DNA of 64,000 nucleotides from Corbicula japonica (Eukaryota; Mollusca; Bivalvia; Venerida; Cyrenidae): positions 372,001 through 436,000 of the forward strand of contig JAZAYU010000014.1 in NCBI GenBank assembly GCA_038501625.1. Reading direction: 5' to 3'. The notes below the pieces were generated by a model. That model saw nothing but the letters and a program-made list of their open reading frames with translations. It ran no database searches and had not been told where the DNA came from. The stretch's first letter is position 1, and every line of letters starts with the position of its first letter. Shown piece by piece: positions 13,311-24,700 of the stretch. A program made the position numbers and the translations under genes.

Positions 13311-14065
13311 ATTGACATATTCTGCTTTCAACACAGGAAAAGTGATGCCCAGTTGTCGTTCTCCGAGTGGACTTGCCTCACCTAGCCCTATCAGTACAAT
13401 AATGCACAGAAAAACACGCAAAAACATAACTGATATAAACATCAACACACACCTGAAAACATAATTGTGCCAACATTACAGATAAAACACAATGCAAAAG
13501 AAAAATTGGCAAAACTCAGCTCAAACCGGCAAAACTTGGTGGGTGGGGTAATTAATCTATTCGCGGAAGCATTTTCTAACGTTATTGAAGATTAATGTTT
13601 CGACAGATCATTTCATTGTTATGTTTTTATCCTTGGGTAAGGTTATTTACCTGTATTATTACTTGTTTGATGCTATATTAATGATGAATAATTTTTCAAG
13701 AAAAAAACACGAGGTTCGCCAAAATATTCTACCCAGCATGCAACGCGGGGACATAAGATAACCGAACTGCGAACAATTACCGAACATCCACTTTAATTAC
13801 CTGAAATACCACATTTTCCCACTAGTACAGTTACCATTTTAATTAATAGAAATAAAAAAACTGGGTAAATGTTTTATAAAGGTATCGTATACGTGCAAAG
13901 ATATTATTCTGTTCGAAAAACAGGGGTCTGACCGTAAACTTCAATTACTGTCCGGTAACAAATGCACCAGAGAAACGGTTATTACGCGTAACGTTTAGGT
14001 ACGGGTATGGCCCGTTACAAATACGCCGTAAAATATAATTAAAATTACGGTAAATTTTTACAGTG

Positions 14066-14212
14066 TAGAAAGAACAGGTGGAGAGCTCGCTTGGAATTGC
14101 TTTTGGGGTCGGTCCGTGAAAGGTCAAAGTCACCGTTACTAAAACTAGAAATTTGTTTCCGGCGCTTAACTTGAGTTCGGTTCATCTTACTGACATGAAA
14201 CTTGGTAAATAG
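14066..14212. repeat. 145-bp tandem repeat, right part after the transposon
   Basis: Continues the unit cut at 4088: GAAAGAACAGGTGGAGAGCTCGCTTGG, the GGTCGGTCCGT segment, AAAGGTCAAAGTCACCGTTACTAAAA and a partial next unit ending in GACATGAAACTTGGTAAATAG. It shows that the transposon entered an existing array. Confidence 0.88.
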
Positions 14213-14987
14213 CTTATACTGCTTATTTCCATATTATTACCTTAAGTTGACAGTGCATTTTCTAGCATGTGCACATATTAAACTATGTAAGAAAGAGTTG
14301 ACATTCTGCTGCGTAGGTAATGTAATACTCCGGCGCGACAGGCTTTCAGCGCTTTGATTATACAATAATTTCCTTTTTTTTACAGTTTCCAACCAAATAA
14401 ATATTCTATCTTTATACCACTTTAAAACTCGGGCTGTTCTGAATTTTTCATGCACTGTTTAGTAAAAAAATTATGTTGTGATTCTCTGTTTAGATTTCAT
14501 CATTTGCTTGTAAAAGGGATGAACATGGTTTTGTTATTGTTAAAACTTTTATGTTAAAGCTTTATAATAAAATACTAGAAATAGAAAACAAAAAAAAACT
14601 TATTTATCTGTTGTTTTTAGCATGTTTACCAAATTGTTTAGTCCATATGATCATAAGTGAAATAATTAGGCCTGTCTACTTCGAAATCCACACACGAGAC
14701 ACTTTGATCCAGGTAGAAAATTAATATAAGTATCATGCATGAGTGTGAGGTGAAGATGGAAAAATCTGTCACCGAGGGTTAACTATTTTGCGGGAACGAG
14801 GCTCTGCCGAGTTCCCGCCAAAACAGTTAACCCGAGGTGACAGATTTTTCTATCTTTACCGAATTTCTCATGCAAGATACTTTTTCTTGCATACCTTTTA
14901 TTAGTTATAACATTTTTGTGTAAGTATACAAACTTATTTATTTTCATTATGCTGAAATATTGACGTTAAAGCAATCTTTTTTATAAA

Positions 14988-15051
14988 TGACGTCACTAAC
15001 TTGAATATATTACGTCAGATATTGAAGACGTGACGTCACTCACGTGACTCA
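14988..15051. promoter_or_regulatory. Cluster of CRE, E-box and AP-1-like sites
   Basis: Two full palindromic CRE sites TGACGTCA (14988-14995 and 15031-15038), a half-like TACGTCA near 15011, an E-box CACGTG (15041-15046) and an overlapping AP-1 site TGACTCA (15045-15051) fall within 64 bp inside the inverted-repeat element. Consensus matches are read directly; activity is unproven. Confidence 0.4.
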
Positions 15052-15374
15052 TTCTACATGGGTGGTGTAGGATCGAAATTTCCTACTCGGGTGAAAACAC
15101 CGGATGACCTGATCTGGTAAGCAAGAACAAAGGATACTACATATACCACAAACAATAAATATCGTTGTTTGTTATCATTTGACCGATTTACGAAGATCAA
15201 CATACAGTGTTATATCTGCTCTGGATGGGGTCTGGAACAGTTTCCGAAGTGTTGCCTGAACTATGCAACTTCGCGCATTTAAGTCGTTAGGTTTATTCTG
15301 GGTTATACTGAAATGAAATTAAATTTCTGGTGATTTTACAAACAAAAAACAACCTTTCTTGGAAAACACACAAT

Positions 15375-16755
15375 AAGGAATCGATTACCCTCCCTGGTGA
15401 CCATTCTCTGATAAAGTGCAGGTCGATTACCCTCCCTGATGACCATTCTCTGATAAAGTGCAGGTCGATAACCCTCCCTGATGACCATTCTCTGATTAAG
15501 TGTAGGTCGATTACCCTCCCTGGTGACCATTCTCTGATAAAGTGCAGGTCGATTACCCTCCCTGATGACCATTCTCTGATAAAGTGCAGGTCGATTAACC
15601 TCCCTGGTGACCATTCTCTGATTACGTGCAGGCTGATTACCCGCCCTGATGACCATTCTCTGATAAAGTGCAGGTCGATTTACCTCCCTGGTGACTATTC
15701 TCTGATTACGTGCAGGTCGATTACCTGCCCTGATGACCATTCTCTGATAAAGTGCAGGTCGATTACCCTCCGTGATGACCATTCTCTGATAAAGTGCAGG
15801 TCGATTACCCTCCGTGATGACCATTCTCTGATTACGTGCAGGTCGATTACCCGCCTTTATGACCATTCTCTGATAAATTGCTGGTCGATTAACCTCCCTG
15901 GTGCCTTTCTCTGATAAAGTGCAGGTCGATTACCCTCCCTGGTGACCATTCTCTGATAAAGTGCAGGTCGATTACCCTCCCTGGTGACATTCTCTGATTA
16001 CGTGCAGGTCGATTACCCGCCTTGATGACCATTCTCTGATAAATTGCATTTCGATTAACCTCCCTGGTGACCATTCTCTGATTACGTGCAGGACGATTAC
16101 CCGCCCTGATGACCATTCTCTGATTAAGTGCAGGTCGATTACCCTCCTTGGTGACCATTCTCTGATAAAGTGCAGGTCGATTACCCTCCCTGGTGACCAT
16201 TCTCTGATAAATTGCAGGTCGATTAACCTCCCTGGTGACCATTCTCTGATAAAGTGCAGGTCGATTACCCTCCCTGGTGACCATTCTCTGATAAAGTGCA
16301 GGACGATTACCTCGCTTGTGACATTCTCTGATAAAATGCAGGTCGATTACCATCCCTGGTGACCATTCTCTGATAAAGTGCAGGTCGATTACCCTCCCTG
16401 GTGACCATTCTCTGATAAAGTGCAGGTCGATTACCCTCCCGGGTGACCATTTTCTGATTACGTGCAGGTCGATTACCCGCCTTGATGACCATTCTTTGAT
16501 AAAGTGCATTTCGATTAGCCTCCCTGGTGACCATTCTCTGATTACGTGCAGGTCGATTACCCGCCCTGATGACCATTCTCTGATAAAGTGCAGGTCGATT
16601 ACCCTCCATAGTGACCATTCTCTGATAAAGTGCAGGTCGATTAACCACCCTGGTGACCATTCTCCGATAAATTGCAGGTCGATTAACATCCCTGGTGACC
16701 ATTCTCTGATAAAGTGCAGGTCGATTACCCTCCCTGGTGACACTTCTCTGCAGGT
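15375..16755. repeat. 42-bp minisatellite, about 33 copies
   Basis: The unit is close to CTCTGATAAAGTGCAGGTCG followed by ATTACCCTCCCTGGTGACCATT (42 bp). Units vary at a few fixed positions (GATAAAGTG/GATTACGTG; CCCTCCCTGG/CCCGCCCTGA), giving alternating variant types. A few units have lost 1-2 bases. Because 42 is divisible by 3 and the unit lacks stops in some frames, long open frames run on both strands; they have periodic low-complexity translations and are not called genes. Confidence 0.95.
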
Positions 16756-16930
16756 CATAGTTTGGTGATTTTTGATAACAGCCGTTTTCTCTTGATAGTA
16801 AACAGTAAAGGGTATGCAAGAAAAAGTATCTTGCATGAGACATTCGGTAAAGATTGAAAAAAAGTCAGTCACTTCGGGTGAACTGTTTTGGTGGGAACTC
16901 GGCAGAGCCTCGTTTTCGCAAAAACAGTTA

Positions 16931-17324
16931 GGAGGTCGCTAACATTGCAAATGGAGAAAACTGGCTAAAATTTCAAAAATGAATTTTGGGGGATATCTTA
17001 TTGCCACCTAGATTTTAGAAAAGAAATGTATTTAGCTAAGTTTGTAGTGAATGTTTGCTAGCTCAATTTAGTCTAATTCGTGTTCTAATTACCAAGCACA
17101 TACTAAAACAAAAGAAAAACCGTTTGCATGAGAACTCTGAAATGTATGATCAATATACCAAAGCAACTCATACCTGAAATAAGTGTTTAGTGCCAATTCG
17201 TCAAAATAATGTTAGGATTTTCGGGTTCTACTTTCAGTTTGAAGTCACATTTTGATGTTTTCATGCAAACGGGTTTTCTTTTGTTTTAGTATGTGCTTGG
17301 TAATTAGAACATGAATTAGACCCC
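16931..17324. mobile_element. Nested 394-bp insertion with TTA target duplication
   Basis: It interrupts the right terminal repeat of the surrounding element: CAGTTA (16930) before it and TTAACCCTC (from 17325) after it rebuild the continuous left-end sequence CAGTTAACCC once one TTA is removed. The ends GGAGGTC and the complement of GACCCC are similar. It also has inverted arms 17071-17132 and 17260-17320 of about 60 bp. A TTA duplication fits PIF/Harbinger-type MITEs; the family assignment is inference. Confidence 0.6.
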
Positions 17325-17373
17325 TTAACCCTCTGACACAGATTTTTCCATCTTAACCTCACATTCATGCAAG

Positions 17374-18730
17374 AAACTTATATTTATTCCCTGGTAAATG
17401 CGGAAACACTTATCCGGTATAAAAGAAATGAATATGTGGGCTTGTACATAACGTTTGATATATCCAAGGGCACTTAGCTAGGTATATTCAGAATGAAAGA
17501 TAATGTGCATAGACGCTTCTTGTTTCAATGGCGCTTAGCTGTCTTAACAGAAAGATATTTTCAAGGGTGCTTTACATTTTCAAGGGTACTTAGCTTCTAA
17601 GAAAGAAGACATTTATAAGGCGCTTGACATTTTCAAGAGCACTTAGTTATCTTCGATGAAGCAGTCTATCACTACTTAGCTTACTCGACATTTCAATGTT
17701 GTAGTATTTCTCAACATTATTTTTAGATGTTTAATTGCTTTTCAGTAGTTTTAATTATTTTTTAACCTTGAAACCTCCGTCTGACAAATAGCAAATAACT
17801 CCAACATATACGTGTTTAGATCGTTTATAAATCTAGATCAAGTGGTCTCTATGAAATATATATTGTTGTGGCATTCCGATAACAATAATATTTTATTGGA
17901 TGAAAAGGTAACTTTGAATGCAATCGAACAGAACAAACATAAAATATGGTATGCTCGGTTTGGTGGAGCTTGTTTAATTGGCAGTAAAGGAAATGCATAT
18001 TATTGTCCAAGTTATCTAGACCCGGATTAAGCGCAGCACAAATTCTACACAAATAAACATTACACATTTTTATCCATTCAAAACGATGTGGAAGTGGAAT
18101 CTTCAGTGCGGTATGTTTATAATAAAACAATTCATATTCAGCAGCTTATGATCCCAGGATAGAAGAAGGATTTCCCTAACAAGAAAACAAAGCTGAACAA
18201 ACTGTAATTTGTCTATACTGAAAACGCCAGAAAAATATGGATGAAGGATCTGAAGACATACTCCACGAGTTCATTCACTTACTTGCCTTATCGATACACT
18301 GCAACTCACCTATATCTGACTAAAAATATTGGGCTACAATTTTTATTAAATTTTCTGCACTTTTATTACACTGAGAATTAATAAATCTGCATTACCATAA
18401 TAGGATTGTTCCTTTATTCCGGCTACGTGGATGTCAACAGCTGCGAAAGATAAACGTGTACATATAATTTTATGATTTCATGCGTAAGATGCCATTTTTA
18501 TTACTTTGTAATGCCACCCAATCAAAACACAGGTTACAGAAGCCCTACAAAGTATCAGTAGAGCGCAATTAATTTCGCAACAAACAGCAACACACTCAGT
18601 CTGGTTGCAGAACGTTGTAAAGGTCTGGACATATCCGGACTTGGAATTAACTTTTTATTTGCCCGGCTTTAGCATAACAATATCTGAAATCGGGTAAATA
18701 AAGCAAAACTTGGTACATCAACCGGTCAAA
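17374..18730. other. Upstream region of the VWA-galaxin gene
   Basis: Low-complexity AT-rich DNA leading to the start codon at 18731. No strong TATA box lies close upstream. A diverged 20-60 bp word (TTTCAAGGG..CTTAGCT) recurs between 17460 and 17660. A 72-codon frame (17812-18030) has no recognisable domain and is not called. Confidence 0.35.
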
Positions 18731-18788
18731 ATGACGCTACGACCGAGCCTGTTCTACGGTGTTATAGTTTTAATATCCTTTCGAGCTG
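18731..18788 (+). CDS. Exon 1: signal peptide of the VWA-galaxin gene
   Basis: The ATG in context CAAAATGA opens MTLRPSLFYGVIVLISFRA, a basic start followed by a hydrophobic core. The exon ends at G|GTGAGT in phase 1. Two tiny in-frame exons follow (19027-19044, 18 nt, AAVWVA; 21087-21110, 24 nt, AQSKIEYE) and complete the signal region. No alternative start is visible nearby. Confidence 0.82.
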
Positions 18789-21700
18789 GTGAGTTTGTGT
18801 TGAAACAAATCAACTAAAAATTCTTACAAAGTGCATTCACCAAATATTGTTTTGTTCTTTTTTGTATTCGCGTGATTTAAGATATTATATATATGTCGGG
18901 TATATATAAATAGTTATAGACTAAGTTCATAACATTTTTTTACATACTTTGCAATCTTTGCAGATATACGTATAGTTTGTGATATGATTTCCTCCAAAAA
19001 TTGACATCGCTGAATTTTTTTTTCAGCTGCTGTATGGGTCGCAGGTACGTGCAATTTTGTTTGCTTTGAAATCAAAACCATAACATACAGTAAATAAATG
19101 TTCCTACTAACCTTCAGGTAAACTTCACGGTCTTTTTCATAATTTTTGTAAACAGACACACTCTTTCAAAATAGTATTTTATACATAACACGGGGAAGGG
19201 GGATCGCGCTGGTGAAGCGAGAAAATCGTTCTACAAACGTCCGGTGACGGTTCTGTCGATGTTTATTTTTACCATTAAGGTTGGTGGTCATGGTCAGCTT
19301 TGAGTCGTTTTTATTAAAATATCAAGCAATTCTTTAAAAAAAAAACAACAACGGGTAACGTGATTCGATGCTTTACACCAGTAGCGCAATCGCTACCGTA
19401 AAATGTTAGCCAGTATTTTCCTTAAAACAGAATACAGATTTAAACCAGTTTTAGGGAATAAACAACGGAATGAATACTTTGTTCCTGCAGTGATAGGGAC
19501 GAAAAATCAAATAAATACTGCAGAAAAAAGCTTCACCTTATTACATTGAATTTCGCGCATTGATCGACATAACTCAACGACGTAGGCCTATGGGTATATT
19601 GGTCTCATATCAGCATGTAGATAAATCCAATACGCATCGAATCACGATCCCCGTTTTTTTTAAAGAATTGCTTGATATTTTAATAAAGAACGAGTCAAAG
19701 CTGACTACCTTTCTCTCCGGGTCAAAATAAAAATCGACAGTACCGTCACCGGACATTTGCAAAACAATTTTCTCGCTTCACCAGCGGTGACGGTTGTGCG
19801 GTGAAGTTCTTACTGGCATATTTAAATATTTAACCGTTAAAGCTCATACCTGTTTAATGTAAAACGACGTGGTTTTATCAGCATCATTGATTTTGATTTG
19901 TTTTTAATAAAGAAAATTCTGACTAAATTCAGTAGCGGAAAAACAATTTCGTATTCTGGTTAGTTTTACAAGGGAGGTACCCAGTGTTGTGTTGTAGGCC
20001 TTTAGTTCTTAATCGAGTTTTGTGCAAGGACATTAAACCTAAAGACGTTCACCGATGTCTTCTTTTCATAAATACTTTCATAGCAAATATGGTTTTTTTG
20101 TTTCACACAGTTTTTAAATTTTTAAATGAAATCGGGTAATAAGATTAGAAAATAATAATAATATCGCTTAGGACTTACATGTACCACACTCCTCCCCAGC
20201 ATAAAAGGTGATAAAAAGAAAATTATCAAAATCTAATAACGGCAAAATGCCGTTCAATTAAACTTTGCACAATTGAGTGATACTAATGTATCTTTATTTT
20301 GCATATGGTAAGACAAGTTAGAACAGTAAAGAAAAATAGCGATATATAAAAAATTCCCTAAACTTATAAAATCACAAAAACTAAACAACACGAAACATCA
20401 TTTTAAATGCTCATATGAGTAATATGATACTGAAAACACTGTCTTGTGTGCTCGTGACTTACAAATGTAAACTTTATGAGATAGTAGTAAAAATGTGTTT
20501 GACCTTCAATTTCCTGGTCGCGTAAACGGATGACAATTATCGATTTCTCTTTTAGTAGTTGAAAGTTCTTTACAAAGAACAGAACATTTTCTTGTCAGTA
20601 TCATTACACTCGCGTGGGAATTTAAGAATATATTTTCTATTGCTTAGTTTTTGTGAATTTATGAAAATAGACGTTTAGGGAATTTTTAGATCTCGCTATT
20701 TTTCATTACTGTTTTAACGTATCTTACCATATGGAAAAATAAAGATACATTAGTAACATTAATTTGTGCAAAGCTTCATTGAACGGCATTTTGCCGTTAA
20801 TGAGATTTTGATAATTTTCTTTTTATCGATGAACGTGCTGGGGAGAAGTGTTGTAAGCCCTTAATTTCGTACCTATTTCATTTCCCGCTTTCAACTAATC
20901 CCATGGTGTAACCTGTTATTGCTCTCACCAAACACGCGTTCAGTCTCTAATATATATAGCGGGACCACTTTATTTAAAAATGCGCTTGTAACAAGCCTAT
21001 TTTTATCTAAATCTGCATCACCGCGTCATACGCCTAGAGATGTGTAACCGATCAAATATATTGTTTAATATTTTATTTCTTTTCAGCTCAGTCAAAAATA
21101 GAATATGAAAGTAAGTTTTTACTGTATTTACCCGGATAATCATCCTTGCTTATTCAGATCTTAGTTTTTCTTTAGCAACCATTTCCTGCTTAAAAAGTAT
21201 GGCAAGCGGATTGCACAATTTATCCGATATCCATGGCTATCGACCATTAATATGGTAATCAGACCGATATCCATAGATATTGGTCGATAAATATTGACAT
21301 TAACATAAGTTATTGACAATACTTATTGTTATCGACCGATATACAGGGTTTTCACCAATAACTTTGGTTATCGGACGTTTACCCTAGTTATTGTCAATAA
21401 CTATGGTTATCGGGCCGATATCTATAGTTATTGGTAGATAACCATGGACTTTGGATTAATTGTGCAAACCGCTTGCCATAAAAAAGTGTAACTTATTTTT
21501 TTCGTAGTTGAAAGTACTGTTAGCTAATGGCTAGGAAGAAAGTATATCACAAAACAGTTATTTTAGTGTTCACCACAATTTTACATCCAATCACTGAGTC
21601 AGTATTTCAAATATTCCGCGCCTCTTATCTGTTAAAAATACACGCTTCAACCACTTAATTATTTAGTGTCTGCTAAGTACTGAAATTCGTGACATTATGA

Positions 21701-24700
21701 CGTCCTTTCTGATAGATGTAAGGTAAAATTGTGGTGATCACTAACTAAGACAAAGAGAACGCATTGAGGGAATGTATCTTTATCAATGCATGTATTTCCG
21801 TTGGCGTTTTGCTGCTTACTTGGGATTTTGTGTGATTTTGGTCTTAACATTAGATGATACAACTTTATCTAAAACTTATATTCATGCACGTTATAGATAA
21901 ACATATTTTATGTTTCACAGATGCCATATATTTAACTTTATTAAACTATCAAAGATAGCTTTTTAAAACGCTGTGAGACGGCTACTATAGCATATTGTAT
22001 TGAATTCGACGAGACTATATGTTAACAATATTTTTTTCATGGAAAATAATTAAACGTTGGCCAACATAATTTGCAGTTCCGTACAAATTGAACAATAAGA
22101 GATCAGGAGGAAAGTTACGTAGTAGACTAAAATAGAATGTTTTAAACAAAAATATAATGTGATGTGTGTTATGACAGTTGTTGTGACGTTGTCAACTAAA
22201 GAAAGCCAATGACTGAAACATTTTGATTTAAAATTGTAAAAAAAGATCTGTTTTTAAATATTCACTGTCCCTTTATTGATACAAAATAGAAATTTTTTAA
22301 AAGTTTTTCTACAATACTTTTGCATTTAAACTGAAAACTTGAAAAAAAAATACAAATACACATACACATTAAAAATAATCATGATAAAAAACAGAAATAG
22401 CAATTGTTTTAAAGTCTAGTATAATTAGAAATTCCGCTGTAACGATGGAAAGTGAGGTCGAAATTTTCTAGGGACGAATATCCAAGGTAACGTTCAAACT
22501 CTGTTCTTTAGCCAGGTACAGAGAGCTTATAGATGACCAATACCAAGGAAGCATCCGGTTTTTACTTTTGAAACAACGATTATGATTAGCTGCTGTTTAA
22601 TGAACCAATTATATTGAGGAATTGAAAATGGGAATTCCCACCCTGGTTTTCTTCGTCATTGGAATAGTCAATTAAGAAAGCAAGAACCACGAACTTCCGT
22701 TCACACGGCTTAATTGGTTCTTATTGCTGTTTTCTTAGTACATTCTTACCGTATATCCGACCATCCGTGTGCGAGCCGTAATCATTTCGAGAAACTTAGA
22801 CTGCGTTTACCTTAACCTTTTTTCAATCCGAGGGCCTAATGCAAAACGATTTTTTTCAGCTATAGAGGTAGGTTGGAAAACTTATGCACTTATACTCATG
22901 TATTTCTCTGTTGTTTAAGCGTGTGGCCAAGACCCACAAACGCAAGTTTGTTGTGAGGGTAAAATTTTCAACCGCACTGGGGAAGACACTTGTTGTTGTG
23001 GTTTCGCCGGCTCGTTTAACCCAAAGAGTTTGATCTGCTGTGAGGGGAAAATCGTTCCAAGGCCGAAGGAAATCACAGACATCAAATGTTGTCGTAGGTG
23101 AACTTTATGACAATTTACCATTGTGGTAACCCCAAGGTTCTCATTCTTGTTGTTTGTGATGTTGTTTTACATTTTGTATATTTTAAACAATTGCCAGTTT
23201 TGACTGTGTGGTGATGCTGTTTTTAATGTTTCCTGATACGGTTTTCTTCATTTGTTTAAGAGTTTGTTACGTAGTATTTATCTAAGTTTTCGTTTCACCA
23301 GATTAACTTGATTCGATATTGGTTACTGCCACCAAGACGCAGAAGGGAATCGAACTCTGAAGTACATTTTGCCTATACCTGCAGCGAAGCTCAGGATAAC
23401 CTGCTGTTTTGGCGGGGTTCGTCAGCTTTGGGTAGAAGTCATAGTTGCTACTTTTCCCCCATTTTTGCTGGTAAATCTTGGTCAGCTGTGCAGTTAAGCC
23501 CGTTGATAACACTGCATGTAATTTAAAGCGATCGGCAACAATGAGTTTGTTAGCATTTAAGAGACTTAGGCATTTACCATTTAAAGGGATACTGGTGTCC
23601 CCCATAGCCCTTGTTTGATATTTAATCTGCTTGATAATTCTGTTTATCCAACAAAGCTAAAATATCAAACATAACATGTTGTCGACATGAAGGAGTACTC
23701 TAAGCAATACAGGTCAGTTGTCAAATATTTATACAGCATTAGTGCACAGGCGTTTGAAGTTTTGAACCTTATTTACATACTTTAACTTTCGACACATTTG
23801 TATATGTAATATTGATATTGCACATGACACTATACCGAAAAGTGAAAGTAAGCGCTAATGATTGATGAAACTTTAAACGCCTGATTAGTGTATACCCGCA
23901 CAGTCTATCGAATAAAGAATAGTTTTTCATTTGGTAAATCATGTTTTATTGCAGAGTGTGGTTTTGCTAAGTCGGACATAGTGTTCGTCACTGACTCCTC
24001 GGAGAGCCTTAGCGTAGAAAAGTTCGAAAGAATGAAGGACTTCATGAAGAAAGTAGCGTCTCAGACGGACAACAAGGATACAATCCGCTTGGGAAGTGTC
24101 ACGTACAACCACTTTACTTACATCAACTATTACCTGGATCAATATAAAACAGTAAGTGATTAGATAATTTAACAATACTTAATTAGCAGCTTCGAATTTT
24201 AATCACTGCAGCTTAATAAAAAGCACATATACTACCCAAAATTTGATAAGGATCACTTTTGTAGGCGGTAATTGTTTATGTCAACATTTTGAACAGTTAT
24301 AATACATAAAGTTTTGTGTGTATTTCATAAAACTAATTATTTAGTTATCTGAGTTGAATTATTGAACTAAAACATGAGTGTACAATTATCTTAGTGGGAA
24401 CATTTACAGACTACAAAAGTGGCCCTTATCAAATTTGCAGTAGGATATACTACAATTCCTTGACATACTGATATTATTGTTTTCAGCGATTGCTTTTTTT
24501 GTTGTTGTTTTTGTGTATTTTTGCTGTTTTTTTTTAGACAGACCTATCTGATTTACCAACTGTCGTTCTATTTCATAGGCGCTTTTGTTTGATTGACTGC
24601 TGGAATATGATATAGAAAACGGTAATTTATATTTTTAAGTTGACTGGTTAACTAGCATTATCACTAGGCCTATAATACTTATCTTTTTCTTTCATTTTCA

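Larger units (their letters stand above)
4089..14065 (-). mobile_element. Complete EnSpm/CACTA (CMC) DNA transposon, ~9.98 kb
   Basis: The left end reads CACTGTAAAAAGTTACTGTTA and the reverse complement of the right end reads CACTGTAAAAATTTACCGTAA, a ~21-bp terminal inverted repeat with three mismatches. Both sides are flanked by TA (4087-4088, 14066-14067). The flanks join to regenerate the GGTGTATAG..AGAACAGG core of the interrupted 145-bp repeat, so the empty site can be inferred internally. Inside, on the minus strand, lie a zinc-finger transposase and a SAM-domain accessory gene. CACTG termini with a 2-bp duplication, plus a transposase with the DDE layout described below, fit animal EnSpm elements. 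Stretches not assigned to exons (4300-6020, 6130-6755, 6925-7585, 7670-8490, 9335-10380, 13450-14060) show no other recognisable gene. Confidence 0.88.
14733..17373. mobile_element. Non-autonomous element with ~168-bp terminal inverted repeats and minisatellite core
   Basis: The left repeat is 14733-14901. The right repeat is 16809-17373 after removing a 394-bp nested insertion. The two align end to end as reverse complements at roughly 85-90% by eye (GTGAGGTGAAGATGGAAAAATCTGT; ACGAGGCTCTGCCGAGTTCCC; TTTACCGAATTTCTCATGCAAGATACTTTTTC). Each repeat itself contains a hairpin built around TCTGCCGAG. Between them lie ~470 bp of unique sequence and a 42-bp minisatellite. No transposase is encoded. 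The superfamily is unknown. Confidence 0.78.

Noticed and set aside
13311..13448. N-terminal hydrophobic leader (MLMFISVMFLRVFLC) as a signal peptide of the zinc-finger protein
   Set aside because: A secreted leader makes no sense for a nuclear transposase; the start at 13310 directly before the first zinc finger is preferred.
15330..16872. Long open frames on both strands in the 42-bp minisatellite
   Set aside because: Same reason: repeat length divisible by 3, periodic translation and frame changes wherever a unit lost a base.
17812..18030. 72-codon frame upstream of the giant gene
   Set aside because: No domain, signal peptide, promoter or conservation evidence.
23303..23605. 100-codon minus-strand frame within intron 4 of the VWA-galaxin gene
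   Set aside because: No recognised domain or splice support; could be a transposon scrap but cannot be shown.
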